Shown here: in pieces, positions 43,474 to 56,425 of the stretch
Layout: every line of letters begins with the position of its first letter
How positions within the stretch are numbered: the first letter of the stretch is position 1
NCBI RefSeq assembly: GCF_002575655.3
Contig: NC_053039.3
Coordinates: 374,209,633 to 374,273,632 of the forward strand
DNA from: Aegilops tauschii subsp. strangulata
Lineage: Eukaryota; Streptophyta; Magnoliopsida; Poales; Poaceae
Direction of reading: 5' to 3'
Length of the DNA: 64,000 nucleotides
Program-made: the position numbers and the translations under genes
The notes under the pieces: model-generated
What the model was told of the DNA's origin: nothing
The model's database searches: none
Seen by the model: only the letters and a program-made list of their open reading frames with translations

Positions 43474-46400
43474 TGTAGCGACCCGACCCGAATGGATCAA
43501 GTCTCTGTGCCTAAGTGTCATCCCTGGACCGGTATGCTGACACACACAGTACTCGAGGATTTATAACAGAGGTAAATCACATGTATAAAATAACGTAAAT
43601 ACTATTACCTCAATCCAAATAGCGGAAGTAACAAGGTTGTGGATTCCCATCAACACCAACGACAAAGTTGAGTGTAGGAATCGTAACCCTAACATATCTC
43701 TTACTCGTCGTAAGATATCCTGCAACATGAAACGTTGCAGCCCGAAAATGGGTCAGCACATGGAATATGCTGGCAAATTCACACCATAGAGAAATGATGA
43801 ACAAAGGCTATCACTACATGCATATATGGCTGGTGGAAAAGCTCTATGGTTATAATGTTTTTGCGAAAAGCCAATTTTTCCCTACTTCAAAGGAATAAAT
43901 TTTATCTTAACTATCATGGTGGTTGTGAAACATGGAGATGGTTGACAGCATCTCAATCCCAATTAAGTATCATCATTAACCCAACAATATTAATTAAAGT
44001 AACACGATGAGATCAACGGGATAATCCAAGAACTAGATACTCAGGATGTCCATAACCGGGGACACGGCTAATCATGATTAGTTTGTACACTCTGCAGAGG
44101 TTTGTGCACTTTTCCCCACAAGACTCGATCTCCTCCGTTGGATTACTCGCACTACATGGTGTTTGAGTAACGGATGACCGAGACACAGTCTTTCAGAAGC
44201 GTTTGCACCTTACGTATGGGTAGACAGTTACACCTACTTTCCCCTACATCTGCTAGTCTACCACTGTAAGAGTTCACACAACTTAGTCAACTATGCTAGA
44301 GCCCATAATAGCTTGCGGCTGCACACGGAAGTTTCTAGCATGAATAATCTCATGATCCCTTTGAACCTGGGTGGCGGTCCAAAAGAAAAACAGGCAATCC
44401 TGGAATACCCAGGTACCTCAATCCACCCAGATGTGAGTTTTAGTTGCCACCTTAAGTAAACCATTAATTAACAATCTCACATCTGTCATGGAAATCTCTC
44501 AAACCCAATCCACGTCTACGAGCATAGCATGGCAATATAATAGCAAACGTAGAAGTAACTCCCAAGGGTTTGATAATAAAACAGGTAATAGGTACTACCT
44601 CAACTACTTCCCAATACCCACAATTTAATTAGGTCCTAACCATGCAATGTTTGAGGGTTGAATCTAATGCATAAAAACTGGGTATGAAAGGGATATGATC
44701 AAAGTGTGAACTTGCCTGCAATGATGATGAACATGATTCGCACTCAAAACTCTTGATAGATCTACTCGTCACATTCCGGTCAATCTATCGTAAGCAAGCA
44801 ATAGTAACCACACATAAGCAATCACTCAAAAGATCGAAAAGAGCGAAGAGGATAGTTCGGAAAACATCAAAAGAAAGCAAATAACTCTTGCGACATAAAA
44901 CAATTTCTAATAGTACCAAAATTATGTAAATTTGGCCTTATCAGAAAGTTTAGGTCAAGAGCTTCGAATTGCAAAAAGAATCAACTCAAACGGAGTTATA
45001 AAACTTAAGTTATGATCAAAAGAAGATTCAAATTCAAATCTGTTTGAAAGCAAATTTTAAATTTTCAAAAACATGTTTAAGTTGTTTTACTGGATAGAGG
45101 GGATCATAACGAAGACGTGGGCGTTGGTTTCGTTGGATTTGGACAAACGAGTAAAAAGATGTGAAGGTTTGAAGTCCAGGGGCTAAATTGTAAATAAAAC
45201 ATCTACAAAGAAGTCCCTGAATAAAACTAACAGAAAAAAAATAAAAGAACTAAATAACGAACGTTCGCTACCGAACGCTAACGAACGAAAACGTTCGTCG
45301 AAACTATCTAAACAGAAAACGTTCGCTAAATAATAAACCAAAACAAAATATAGGGTTTTTTTTGAAAACCGAAAAATAAACCGAATCGTACAGGGGCGGT
45401 TTTATACCGTCGGTGGTTCGACGGTTTTTGGCGACAAAACCGGCAGCGGTGTTGACTCCGGCGACGGTTGACGAGTGCTGCGGGCTCGGGCCCGGCAGCA
45501 GGTAGCAGCGGCGGTTCCAGGCGCGGGCGGCGGCGGCAGCTACGCGGGGCGGCGCGGCGGTGGCGGATCTCGTCGGTGGCGGCGGCGGTTGGCGAGTGCG
45601 GCGGCGGCGCGGCGATCTGCGGCAGCGGCGCGACAGGGGAGGAGGAGAGGAGGGGCGGCGGGGCTGCGGCTTTATAGGAGGGCGTGGGCGGGCTCCGAGG
45701 CGTGGAGGAGGGGTTGGAGGAGGAGTCCTCCTCGACCACGGCGGCGGCGGCGACGTACGCCGGCTGGAGTGCGAGCGGAGCTCGGGGACGAGCGCGAGCG
45801 CGCTGGGCTGGGCTGGCTTGGCCCGGTTGGCTGGGCCGGCCCAGTTCGGCGGTTTCCTTTTGTTTTTTTTAAACAGAGCAAAAAAACGAAAATAAAATAA
45901 AATATTATATAGGCATATAATATATCAAAATCTTCAGAAAAAGATTTTCTACAACGTGAACATTTTTCCAACGCCAAATAAAATCCACACAAATTTTAAT
46001 AAATCAAACAGTGCTACTGCCTTAATAAAATCCAATAAAAATCATTTTTAAAAATACCAAAATGATTTCAAATTTATTTTTCTCCAATTTTCTGATGTAG
46101 GGAATCATGTTACCCTATTTTCTGTATATTTTATTTTTTGGAGAAAAATAATTGGAATAAAACTCAAATAAGTCCAACATTGGAAAATAATTTCAATGGG
46201 ACTTTGAATTTAATCCTTTGAAACTCCCAACTCCTATTTCATATGTTTTGAAGAAGTCATTTTATCTTCTCTCGTGAAAATCATTGAGTTGCATAAAGTT
46301 TCAGAAATGGAAAAATATTTTCAAATGAAATTCAAATATTTTCAACACCCCCTTTCATTTAAATAAATGGAAGAAGTCATGTCATCTTTTCTCGAGGGTT

Positions 46401-46593
46401 TTGTGATGAAAATAATTTGAATTCATGGGAATCATAAAAGTAAAATGAAAGTTTGGGAAAGTCCTTTTATTCCCTCTCATTTAACTTTCAAAAGATTTCG
46501 AATTCCACTCACTTTCAGTCAATCAATCAAACAATCAATCCAATCTATCTGTTTATCATAACATTCCAAAATTTAGAATTTTGGGATGTTACA
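43474..46593 (-). mobile_element. E: solo LTR of 3.1 kb
   Basis: On the plus strand it begins TGTAGCGACCCGACCCG and ends GGGATGTTACA. The TSD TTATG is exact on both sides (43469-43473, 46594-46598). On the minus strand it reads TGTAACATCCCAAAATTC...CGGGTCGCTACA and has a TATA box CCTATAAAG followed by a GC-rich leader, so the transcriptional orientation is minus. No internal domain, PBS or repeated termini are present, which indicates a solo LTR left by LTR-LTR recombination of a Gypsy-type element. Confidence 0.85.
45671..45679 (-). promoter_or_regulatory. Probable TATA box of solo LTR E
   Basis: The minus strand reads CTCCTATAAAGCC, upstream of a GC-rich (about 45450-45660) stretch that would be the leader. 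Confidence 0.55.
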
Positions 46594-47853
46594 TTATGTT
46601 TGCTCATATTCACATAGAAGTCATATTGTCATAGATCCTTTAACATGTGGTGCTTGCCCCCCATCTTTGCTAGCCAAAAATTCCGCACCAAGTAGAGATA
46701 CTACTTGTGCATACAAAAACCCTTAAACCCAAATATTATTTTAAAGAGTCCACCATACCTACCTATATGCGGTATTTCCGTGCCGTTCTAAGAAAATTTG
46801 TATGTGCCATCTCTAACTTTCAAAAATAAATTTCTCTTTTGTGTGCTCGTACTGCCCGCGAGGTGGTGAGGGGTGGCCAATATTTTCCATGCTAGATGTG
46901 TTATTCTCACGATGAGTGTTTATTCACTTGTCATTGCACGAGTGTAAGGCAAAGGTTTCAGGGATGCCCAGTCCCGAAATGGAAAATGAATTTACTTTAT
47001 GTTTTCAAATAATAAATTCCTTGGAAAGTGTTGGTATGGAGGGCACCCGTGTATACGGCTAGCCATGGAAAGTGAAAGTATGGTGGAAAAATGAATAAAC
47101 TTTATTTTCTATTTGGGAACCGCCTATGATATATCTAGCATGGAAAGTGTTGGGAGCTCTAAGTCATTTTCGTTGGTGGGAAAAGTATACCTCTCAAAAT
47201 GTTTTTATCTCTCAATTTTCGCTTTGAGCTCTGGCACCTCTACAAATCCCTACTTCCCTCCGTGAAGGGCCTATCTTTTACTTTTATGTATTTACTTTCA
47301 TGCAAGAGTCAAAGTTATTCTCTCTATTCCTTTTTATTTTTATCTTTTGGGAAGCATCATGTGGTGAGGAAAGATCTAGGCACATATGTCCAGTTGAATA
47401 TGGGTGGCATGAGTTATTATTGTTGACATCACCCTTGAGGTGAATACGTTGGGAGGCAAAACAATAAGCCCCTATCTTTCTATGTGTCCGGTTGAAACGT
47501 TTTGCTCATGTGTATGCGGTGAGTGTTAGCAATCATAAAAGACTATAAGATGGGTGAGTATGTGGAGCTCTTACTTAAACTATGTTGAATATGCTGAATT
47601 GCAATTGTTTGGTGACTAAGAACATAGGTTGTTAGGTTTCAAGAGAGTTCATTGTTTAAACCTTAACATGTGAATTGGTTGCCACTACCACATGAGAAAT
47701 TTTATGAGAAAGAATTGTTGTTATGATGCTAGAAAAAGTGATTGAAATTGTTATTAATCAAACTTTTGCACTTTGCTAGCATTCACACTTCATAAACTAT
47801 TTCTTTTATGATTTACCTACTCGAGGATGAGTAGGAATTAAGCTGGGGGATGC
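46594..47853 (+). other. B internal region right of E, non-coding
   Basis: This continues the B 3' non-coding part with words shared with family A (CCACCATACCTACCTAT, GATTTACCTACTCGAGGATGAG). It ends GGAATTAAGCTGGGGGATGC next to the LTR, the likely PPT. No coding domain is visible. Confidence 0.7.
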
Positions 47854-49433
47854 TGATACGTCTCCAATGTATCTATAATTTATGAAGTATTCATGCTGTT
47901 ATTTTATCATTCTTGGATGTTTTACAATCATTTTATAGCAACTTTATATCCTTTTTTGGGACTAACCTATTGACCCAGTGCCCAGTGCCAGTTGCTGTTT
48001 TTTCCTTGTTTTTTACAACGCAGGAAATCAATATCAAACGGAGTCCAAACACCGCGAAACTCCACGGAGATTTTTTATGGGCCAGAAGACTCCCGATGGG
48101 CCAAAGAAGCACTTCGGGGTGCCCCGAGGGGGGCACAACCCACCAGGGTGTGCCAGGCCCCCCTGGCGCGCTCAGGTGGGTTGTGCCCACCTCGGTGGCC
48201 TCCCGCACCCCCTCTTTGCACTATAAATTCCCAAATATTCCAAAACCCATCAGGGTTACCCTAGATCAGAAGTTCCGCCGCCGCAAGGCTCTGTAGCCAC
48301 CGAAAACCAATCTAGACTCCGTTCCAGCACTCCGCCGAAGGGGGAGATCATCACCGGTGGCCATCTTCATCATCCCGGCGGCCACCATGATGAGGAGGGA
48401 GTAGTCCACCCTCGGGCTGAGGGTTTGTACCAGTAGCTATGTGTTTGATGTCTCTCTCTCTCGTGATCTATATCATGCGCTTTGTTAATATAGTCGGATC
48501 ATATGATGTTTTCCCCCTCTATACTCTTGTTATGATGAACTGAATCTTTACCCTTCAAAGTTTTTGCTTGTCAGATTGAATATTCAGAGATGAGAACACA
48601 TGATATATGTCTTGCAATATGAATACTTGAGGTGACAATGAGGTATCCTATTGATTCACTTGATATGTGTTATGGCATTCAACTCGCGGAGTCCCACAGT
48701 GATATTGGGGTAATCTATGCATAGGGGTTGATGCCCGTTTTTCTCCGACGGAAACTTTGGGGTCTCTTTATAGTTCTTTGTGTGGTTGAGTATTATGAAT
48801 ATGAATTTGCTTTGGTGTTAATCTAGTACGAACTCTAGGATAGATCGAACAGAAAAAATAGCTTTGTGTTATTTTAGTACGAACTCTTGAATAGATCAAA
48901 CGGAAAGAATAGCTTTGAGGTAGTTTCGTGCCCTACAAATAATTACTATCTTTTGTTCTCCGCTAATAGGAACTCGGGAGTGATTCTTTATTGCACTTTG
49001 AGGGATAATCATATGATCCAACTATGTTAGCATTGTTGAGAGGTTGCACTAGTGAAAGTACGGACCCTGGGCCTCATTTTTAAGCATTGCAACACCGTTT
49101 TTGTGCCCGTTTACTATTTGCTACCTCGTTGTTTTTATTTATTCAGATTATAAAAATATATTTCTACCATCAGTATTACAATTTTATCACCATCTCTTCG
49201 CCCAACTAGTACACCTATACAATTTGCCATTGTATTGGGTGTGTTGGGGACACAAGAGATTTCTTATATTTGGTTGCAGGGTCGTTTGAGAGAGACAATC
49301 TTCATCCTACACCTCTCACGGATTGATAAACCTTAGGTCATCCACTTGAGGGAAAATTGCTACTGCCCTACAAAACTCTGCGCTTGGAGGCCCAACACGT
49401 GTCTACAAAAATAAAGTTGCATAGTAGACATCA
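47854..49433 (+). repeat. B 3' LTR (1580 bp)
   Basis: It begins TGATACGTCTCCAATGTATC and ends GTAGTAGACATCA, followed by TSD GCGAT. It is collinear with the 5' LTR apart from scattered substitutions and the shortened TC tract. Confidence 0.93.
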
Positions 49434-49438
49434 GCGAT

Positions 49439-50301
49439 CTACATCAACAATCTTGCTACCGTCAACACCAACTTTCTCCGCCTTTATGCAGCGGTGTAAC
49501 ACCCCTTCTCCCCGCTGTAATCTCTACTTAAACATGGTGCTCAACTCCATATATTATTTCCCAATGATCTATGGTTATCCTATGATGTTTGAGTAGATCT
49601 GTTTTGTCCTATGGGTTAATCGCGATCTCTGTTGGTATGATTGTATATTTTATTTATGGTGCTGTCCTACGGTGCCCTCTGTCTCGCGCAAACGTGAGGG
49701 CCCCCTGCTGTAGGGTGTTGCAATATGTTCATGGTTTGCTTATTGTCAGTGTTGTGGGGATGACAGCAGCCCAAACACGGATAGGTGGGTTATGGCGTAT
49801 GGGAGTAAATAGGACTTGATACTTAATGCTATGGTTGGGTTTCACGACCTTAATGATCTTTAGTATTTGCGGATGCTTGCTAGAGTTCCAATCATAAGTG
49901 CATATGATCCAAGTAGAGAAAGTATGTTAGCTCATGCCTCTCCCTCATATAAAATTGCAAGAGTGATTACCGGTACTTGTTATCGATGCCTAGGGACAAA
50001 TAACTTTCTTGTTGACAAAAGGTCTCTACTAAAACTAACTTAGTTGTGTCTTTATCTAAACAGTCCCCAGATTTTATTTACGTGCCCTTTATTATCTTGC
50101 AAACCTATACTATCGCACCTACAAAGTACTTCTAGTTTCATACTTGTTCTAGGTAAAGCGAACGTCAAGCGTGCGTAGAGTTGTATCGGTGGTCGATAGA
50201 ACTTGAGGGAATATTTGTTCTACCTTTGGCTCCTCGTTGGGTTCGACACTCTTACTTACCGAAAGAGGCTACAATTGATCCCCTATACTTGTGGGTTATC
50301 A
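49439..50301 (+). repeat. A2 middle LTR, right part
   Basis: It resumes CTACATCAACAATCTTGC after the B target duplication and ends CTTGTGGGTTATCA. It is followed by a PBS, not by host DNA, because a second internal region starts here. Confidence 0.92.
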
Positions 50302-50425
50302 AGACCTTTTTCTGGCGCCGTTGCCGGGCATGAATAGCGTGGGGTGAATATTCTCGTGTGTGCTTGTTTGCTTTATCACTAAGTAGTTTTTATTTTCTGT
50401 TCTAAGTTGTTCTCTATCTTTAGTT

Positions 50426-51773
50426 ATGGATATGGAACACGAAACACCAAAAAAATAGTGGTACTTGCTACTCATGGAGATGGGGAACCTCCTAAAACCC
50501 TCGATGCTCATTATGTTAAAGATATTATGCACTACTTTGATAATCCTGAGAAAACCCCATTAAACTATATAATGGGTGTAACATTGGATCAACGTGAATA
50601 CTTTACGGATTATCGCTTGACACAAAAGGGAAACTTTTATCGGATCAAATTCATATGTTGCATTGGTATGCTTGGAATTTATGCCAGAGATATGATTATA
50701 CTTGTTGCTCTAGGATGAATGCTCCACATCATCCCATTTCATGTGAATTTAATGATAATGAAACCCTGGCTTCTTATGCTAGAGGTATATATGATTACTA
50801 TGATGTGGAAAGAATAGAAGAATTTGTTGCTTTTAAGGGTGCTTATGAAATTGAATCTTTGTTTGAAAAGTATGAAGCTTTTGATGATGATGTTTATAGA
50901 CCTGAAAATTTTGCCATCCTTAAATATTGCTATGATAGTTGTAAATACAATTCCGATATTGATGAATTTATTCAAAAAATCTCCGCTGTGCGGGAAGAGA
51001 CTAATATTTTGTAGGAGTCTATGGAAGAAGGAATTGATGAAACGGTGAGCTCATTGGATGAAAAAGATGATGAGGAGAGCGAAGAACAAAAGGAGGAAGA
51101 GCGGATTAGCTACCCGTGCCCACCTTCTAATGAGAGTAACCCTCCAACTCACACATTATTTAATGCCCCTTCATTCTTACCGAAGGATGAATGCTATGAT
51201 AATTGCTATGATCCCGTTGATTCATTTGAAATATCCCTTTTTGATGAACTTGATGCTTGCTATGCTTGTGGCCAAGATGCCAATATGAATTATGCTTATG
51301 GAGATGAACTTTCTATAGTTCCTTATATTAAGAATGAAATTGTTGCTATTGCACCCACACATGATAGTCCTATTATCTTTTTGAATTCTCCCTACTACAC
51401 TATATCGGAGAAGTTTGCTCTTGTTAAGGATTATATTGATGGGTTGCCTTTTACCGTTGCACATGATGATTTTGATGAATATAATATGCATGTGCTTGCT
51501 GCTCCTACTTGCAATTATTACGAGAGGGGAACTATATCTCCACCTCTTTATGTTTCCAACACGAAAAAATTGCAAGAAACTGCTTATGCTATGTATTGGC
51601 CTTTACTTGATGTTCATGAATTGTTCTTGTATGACATGCCGATGCATAGGAAGAGAGTTAGACTTCGTCATTGCTTGATATATGTTGCTTTCTGCTCACT
51701 ACTAAATGCCAAATCTTTGCTAATTAAAATTGGCTTTGATATACCTTGGGATCTGGGTGGATTCATTACTTGA
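50426..51773 (+). pseudogene. A-family ORF, duplicated copy
   Basis: It starts at ATG 50426 and ends at TGA 51773 after GFDIPWDLGGFIT. It keeps frame in two places where the first A2 copy is shifted (near 50578 and 51090). It has its own damage: a one-base loss at 50447-50456 giving TAG soon after the start, and a TAG at 51012-51014 in place of a Gln codon. The frameshift near 50627 is shared with the first copy and so predates the duplication. The 250 codons from 51021 are fully open and include the acidic linker, CYDNCYDPVD, NYYERGT and the basic RKRVRLRH segment. Function unknown. Confidence 0.75.
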
Positions 51774-52558
51774 GCACTTTATGCCTAGCTTAATGGCTTT
51801 AAAGAAGCGCTGCTAGGGAGACAACCCGGAAGTTTTAGAGAGTCATTTATTTCTGTTGAGTGCTTTTATAAAGTTTAAAACAAAAAAAATATAGAGGGGA
51901 GCATAAAACTTTTCACAAAAGAGAAGTGATTGGAAGTTATGCATTGGAGAAGTGAGGGTCGACCTTGAACACTTGTGTTATTGCTCATGGAAACAATGTA
52001 AGATTCCCACAAAAATAATTATCCCCTTGTACAATTCCATTGTATTATAAAAATAATGTGCCAAGATTTGCCTTTAGGTTGAGTAGATTGTTTGTTGGTA
52101 TGTGCGGTGCAAAAACAGAAACTTTGGCTGTAGCGCACGATTTTACATTTTTTACTGGAACGCCGAAAGCTTCTGAAACATTTTGCAAAGTCTTTCTATA
52201 CAAATTGTTTATTTTTTCGTAATTGTTTAAGAATTTTTGGAGTACCAGAAGTATGGTTAATGTTCAGATTACTACCGACTGTCCTGTTTAAGACAGATTC
52301 TGTTTTTGATGCATTGTTTGCTTGATTTGATGAAACTATCGATTTCTATCAGTGGATTAAGCCACGGAAAAGTTATATTGTAGTAGCTATAATGGAAAAA
52401 CAAAATATGTATTGGTTTGCAACAGTACTTAGAGTAGTGATTCGCTTTATTATACTAACGGATCTTACCGAACTTTCTGTTGAGTTTTGTGTGGATGAAG
52501 TGATCAAAGATCGAGGAGGTCTCGATATGAGGAGAAGTAGGAGAGGCAAGAGCTCAAG

Positions 52559-52640
52559 CTTGGGGATGCCCAAGGCACCCCAAGTAAATATTCAAGGAGA
52601 CTCAAGCGTCTAAGCTTGGGGATGCCCCAGAAGGCATCCC
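52559..52640 (+). other. Twin-hairpin module, A2' copy
   Basis: CTTGGGG/CCCCAAG (52559-52584) and GGGATGCC/GGCATCCC around CCAGAA (about 52618-52640). Only loop positions differ from the first A2 copy, apart from the repair of the hairpin-1 inner GCC/GGC pairing. Confidence 0.7.
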
Positions 52641-54736
52641 ATCTTTCTTCAACAAGTATCGGTATGTTTTTGGTTTCGCTTCGTTCATGTGATATGTGCA
52701 AATCTTGGAGCGTCTTTTGCTTGTAGTTTTCATTTTTATTTTATGCACCATGCTGGTATGAGATAGTCCATGGTTGATTTATAGAATGCTCATTGCACTT
52801 CACTTATATCTTTTGAGTATGGCCTTTATAGAATGCTTCACGTGCTTCACTTATATCATTTGAAGTTTCGATTGCCTGTTTCTCTTCACATAGAAAACCG
52901 TTATTTGAAGAATGCTCTTTTGCTTCACTTATATTTGTTAGAGCATGGCCTTTTGTAGAAAGAATTAAACTCTCATGCTTCACTTATATCTATTTAGAGA
53001 GTCAAAAGGAATTGGTCAATAGCATGGTTAGTCATAAAATCCTACATAGAACTTATGGATGACAGAATATGATATGTTTGATTCCTTGCAATAGTTTTGC
53101 GATATAGAGATGGAATATGTGGGAGGTACTAGTAAACGGTTGTGGTTAGTAAGAATGTTGGTGTTAAGGTTTGTGATTCCCGAAGCATGCACGTATAGTC
53201 TCTCGTTATGCTATGAAGTTGGAGCATGATTTATTATTGATTGTCTTCCTTATGAGTGGCGGTCGGGGACGAGCGATGGTCTTTTCCTACCAATCTATCC
53301 CCCTAGGGGCATGCGTAGTAGTACTTTGCTTCGAGGGCTAATAAACTTTTGCAATAAGTATATGAGTTCTTTATGACTAATGTGAGTTCATGGATTATAC
53401 GCACTCTTAGCTTTCCGCAATTTGCTAGCCTCTACGGTACCGTGCACTGCCCTTTCTCACATCGAGACGTGGTGCAAACTTTGCAGGTGCATCCAAACCC
53501 CGTGATATGATACGCTCTATCACACATAAGCCTTATTATATCTTCCTCAAAACAACCACCATACCTACCTATTATGGCTTTTCCATGGCCATTCCGAGAT
53601 ACATTGCCATGCAACTTCCACCGCTTCCGTTTGATGACTTGAGCATTCATTGTCATATTGCTTTGCATGATCATATAGCTGACATAGTAGTTGTGGCTCA
53701 GCCACCGTTCCTCATTTTTCATACATGTTATGCTAGATCATTGCACATCCTGGTACATGCCAGAGGCGTTCATATAGAGTCATATTTTGTCATAGGTATT
53801 AGTTGTAATTTTTATTTCTTTTGAGTTATAAGTAAATAGAAGTGTGATGATCATCATTATTCATTTTTAGAGCAATGCCCCAGTGAGGAAAGGATGATGG
53901 AGACTATGATTCCCCCACAAGTCGGGATGAGACTCCGGACAATGAGAGAAAATATAAAAAGAAAAAAGAAAAAGAAAAAAAAGAAAAAGAGAAAGAGAAA
54001 AAATAAACAAAGAGAGAAGGGGCATTGTTAGTATCCTTTACCACACTTGTGCTTGAAAGTAGCACCATGTTTTTCATATGGAGAGTCTCCTATGTTGTCA
54101 CTTTCATATACTAGTGGGATTTTTCATTATAGGATTAGATGCACACCCACTTAGTTTTCATATTGAACTTTCATACACTTATAGCTCTTAGTGCATTCGT
54201 TGCATGGCAATCCCTACTCCTCGCATTGATATCAATTGATGGGCATCTCCATAGCCCATTGGTTAGCCGCATCGATGTGAGACTTTCTACTTTTTGTATT
54301 CTTTATATTTACCCCTATCATCATACTCTATTCCACCCGTAGTGCTATATCCATGGCTTGCGCTCATGTATTGCATGAGGGTTGAAAAAGATGAAGCGCG
54401 TTAAAAAGTATGAACCAATTGCTCGGCTTGTCATCGGGGTTGTGCATGATAAATACTTTGTGTTAAGAAGACAAAGCATGACAAGACTATATGATTTTGT
54501 AGGGATAACTTTCTTTAGCGTTGATATTTTGAAAGACATGATTGTTTGTTGGGATGCCTGAGTATTGATGTCTTTATGTCAAATGATAGACTATTGCTTT
54601 GAATCACTTATGTCTTAATATTCATGCCATGATTAGATATATGATCAAGTTTATGTTAGGTAGCATTCCACATCAAAAATTATCTTTTTTATCATTTACC
54701 TGCTCGAGGACGAGCATTAATTAAGCTTGGGGTTCC

Positions 54737-55404
54737 TGATACGTCTCTGTCGTATCTATAATTTTTGATTGTATCATGCCAATATTATAGCACTTTCACA
54801 TACTTTTGGCAACTTGTTATATGATTTATTGGACTAACCTATTGATTCAGTGCCTAGTGCCAGTTCCTGTTTTCTGCATGTTTTTTGTATCGCAGAGTAT
54901 CCATATCAAACGAAGTCCAAATGCAATAAAATTTCACGAAGAATTATTTTGGAATATATCTGATTTTTGGGAGTTGGAATCACCACAAACAGAGGCCCAT
55001 GGTGGGCTCAACCCACCAGGGCGCGGTCCCGGAGCCAGGCGTGGCGTGGTGGGTTGTGCCCACTACGTACATCAGTTGGGGCTCTACTTTGGGCACAAGG
55101 AAGCTTATATCCAGAAAAATATCATGTTCAAATCTCAGCGCAATCGGAGTTACGGATCTCCGGGAATATAAGAATTGGTTTTCGGCCAGATCTGGGGAAC
55201 ACGAAACAGAAGAGAACAGAGAGGGAGATCCAATCTCGAAGGGGCTCCCGCCCCTCCGCGGACATGGAGACCATGGACCAGAGGGGGAACCCTCCTCCCA
55301 TCTAGGGGGGAGGCCATGGAAGAAGAAGAAGGAGGGGGGGGGCTCTCTCCCCCTCGCTCCCGGTGGCGCCGGAGTGCCACCGAGGCAACGATCGGGACGA
55401 TGAT
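54737..55404 (+). repeat. A2 third LTR, left part
   Basis: It begins TGATACGTCTCTGTCGTATC and runs to CGATCGGGACGATGAT, exactly the point at which the middle LTR is interrupted by B (38094). The following base starts another B-type LTR. Confidence 0.92.
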
Positions 55405-55605
55405 TGATACGTCTCCAATGTATCTATAATTTATGAAGTATTCATGCTGTTATTTTATCATTCTTGGTTGTTTTACAATAATTTTATATCAACTTCATAT
55501 CATTTTTTGGGACTAACCTATTGACCCAGTGCCCAGTGCCAGTTGCTGTTTTTTGCTTGTTTTTTACATCGCAGGAAATCAATATCAAATGGAGTCCAAA
55601 CACCG
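55405..55605 (+). mobile_element. B': first 201 bp of a second B 5' LTR
   Basis: TGATACGTCTCCAATGTATC to GGAGTCCAAACACCG aligns with 38095-38294 with only a handful of differences. It is cut at 55605 by element F. Its identical insertion point within the A2 LTR implies it was copied along with A2 rather than inserted separately. Confidence 0.88.
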
Positions 55606-56099
55606 TGTCGGGGAAACGAAACCTATGGGATCACAAGAATCCCTACTACGGTTGGCGGGGCGCGGGGTTGTGAGAAGAGCAGGTCTAACAAGAAGCACAC
55701 AGATCGTTTACCCAGGTTCGGGCCGCGAGGATGCGTAATACCCTAGTCCTGCTTTGGTGGATGTATTCAGTGTTCTTGTGTTCTTGAGCTAGCTACGGGG
55801 TGTGACTTGCCCAAAAGAGCCGAATCCCTCTCCAGTATGCCACGGGCCTCCTTTTATAGTTGAAAGGGGCTGCCACAGTGGCACACATGAGGTGGAAAGG
55901 CCTACAGTACTGCGAGATTATCGCCCGTATTACAAGACAAGACGCATTTAATGTGTCGCTTAGGTGTCCCTTAGCTTTATCGGGGGCGGGAACGAGGCCC
56001 GTCCCGTCCGTCGCCGCCTCGCCTTGCTTCGAGATGCGCCCAGGCCAGCGACGCATGTGGCGCCATGTAGGCAGGCAGGCAGGTGAGGTGGCGTGGTGG

Positions 56100-56135
56100 T
56101 AGGGTCTTCACGAAGATCTGCATGCCACCACGCAG
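56100..56135 (-). other. Polyubiquitin-junction-like segment, copy 1
   Basis: The minus strand encodes LRGGMQIFVKTL, identical to the end of one ubiquitin monomer and the start of the next in plant polyubiquitin. Outside these 36 bases the similarity stops (preceding SKH, following PPRHLTC). It is a short captured or converted fragment, not a gene. Confidence 0.6.
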
Positions 56136-56425
56136 GTGCTTGCTGAGTTGGCTTGGAAGCCGCTCGTCGCCACGCAAGCACTTGCCCAGCTGGCTGGGCT
56201 GGCAGCTGCATGGGGGACGGTGATGGAGCCTTGGTAGGTGTGGGCTTGGTTGTGGCCTCGCTGATGCCCTCGGCAAGGGTCTTGCCGGGGCCCCGGCAAG
56301 GGTCTTGCCCTTGGTGTCGTGGTCGTCCCCGGCAAGGCGCTTGCCGGGGGTCTTGTGGACCTCCTCGGCTGGGATCCCGCCGAGGGTCGCCGTCTTCTGG
56401 TCCTCATCTGATCTCACATGTTTAT

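Larger units (their letters stand above)
38095..49433 (+). mobile_element. B: non-autonomous Gypsy-like LTR element with a zinc-knuckle ORF
   Basis: LTRs are 38095-39685 and 47854-49433. The TSD is GCGAT (38090-38094 and 49434-49438). A tRNA-Asp PBS, one long ORF, about 3.3 kb of non-coding internal DNA and a PPT-like AAGCTGGGGGATGC follow. Solo LTR E sits within the non-coding part. No protease, RT, RNase H or integrase is present. The first 12 LTR bases, the PBS and the 3' architecture are shared with family A, pointing to a common ancestry. Confidence 0.93.
50302..54736 (+). other. A2', duplicated internal region of A2
   Basis: It has the same length (4435 bp) as 32995-37429 and is nearly identical throughout. 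It repeats the PBS (50313-50330), ORF, post-ORF block (51781-51828), twin hairpins (52559-52640), CTTCACTTATATC cluster (52798-52990), polypurine tract (53943-54020) and PPT (GCTTGGGGTTCC). Confidence 0.92.
31541..55404 (+). mobile_element. A2: A-family element in tandem form LTR-int-LTR-int-LTR, split by B
   Basis: The order is LTR 31541-32994, internal 32995-37429, LTR 37430-38094 plus 49439-50301 (interrupted by B), internal 50302-54736, LTR 54737-55404 (interrupted by B'). The two internal copies have the same length (4435 bp) and are almost identical. Corresponding points are offset by 17307-17310 bp. Like A1 it has a tRNA-Asp-type PBS, one ORF and a long non-coding region but no pol. 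The left flank is CTAAA. Confidence 0.9.

Noticed and set aside
45326..45992. Long open frames on both strands in solo LTR E
   Set aside because: Same reason: a GC-rich LTR segment open in several frames, with low-complexity Gly/Arg or Pro/Ala translation.
55405..55605. An independent insertion of a second B element
   Set aside because: The insertion base in the A2 LTR is identical to that of the first B, and all other offsets agree with one tandem duplication.
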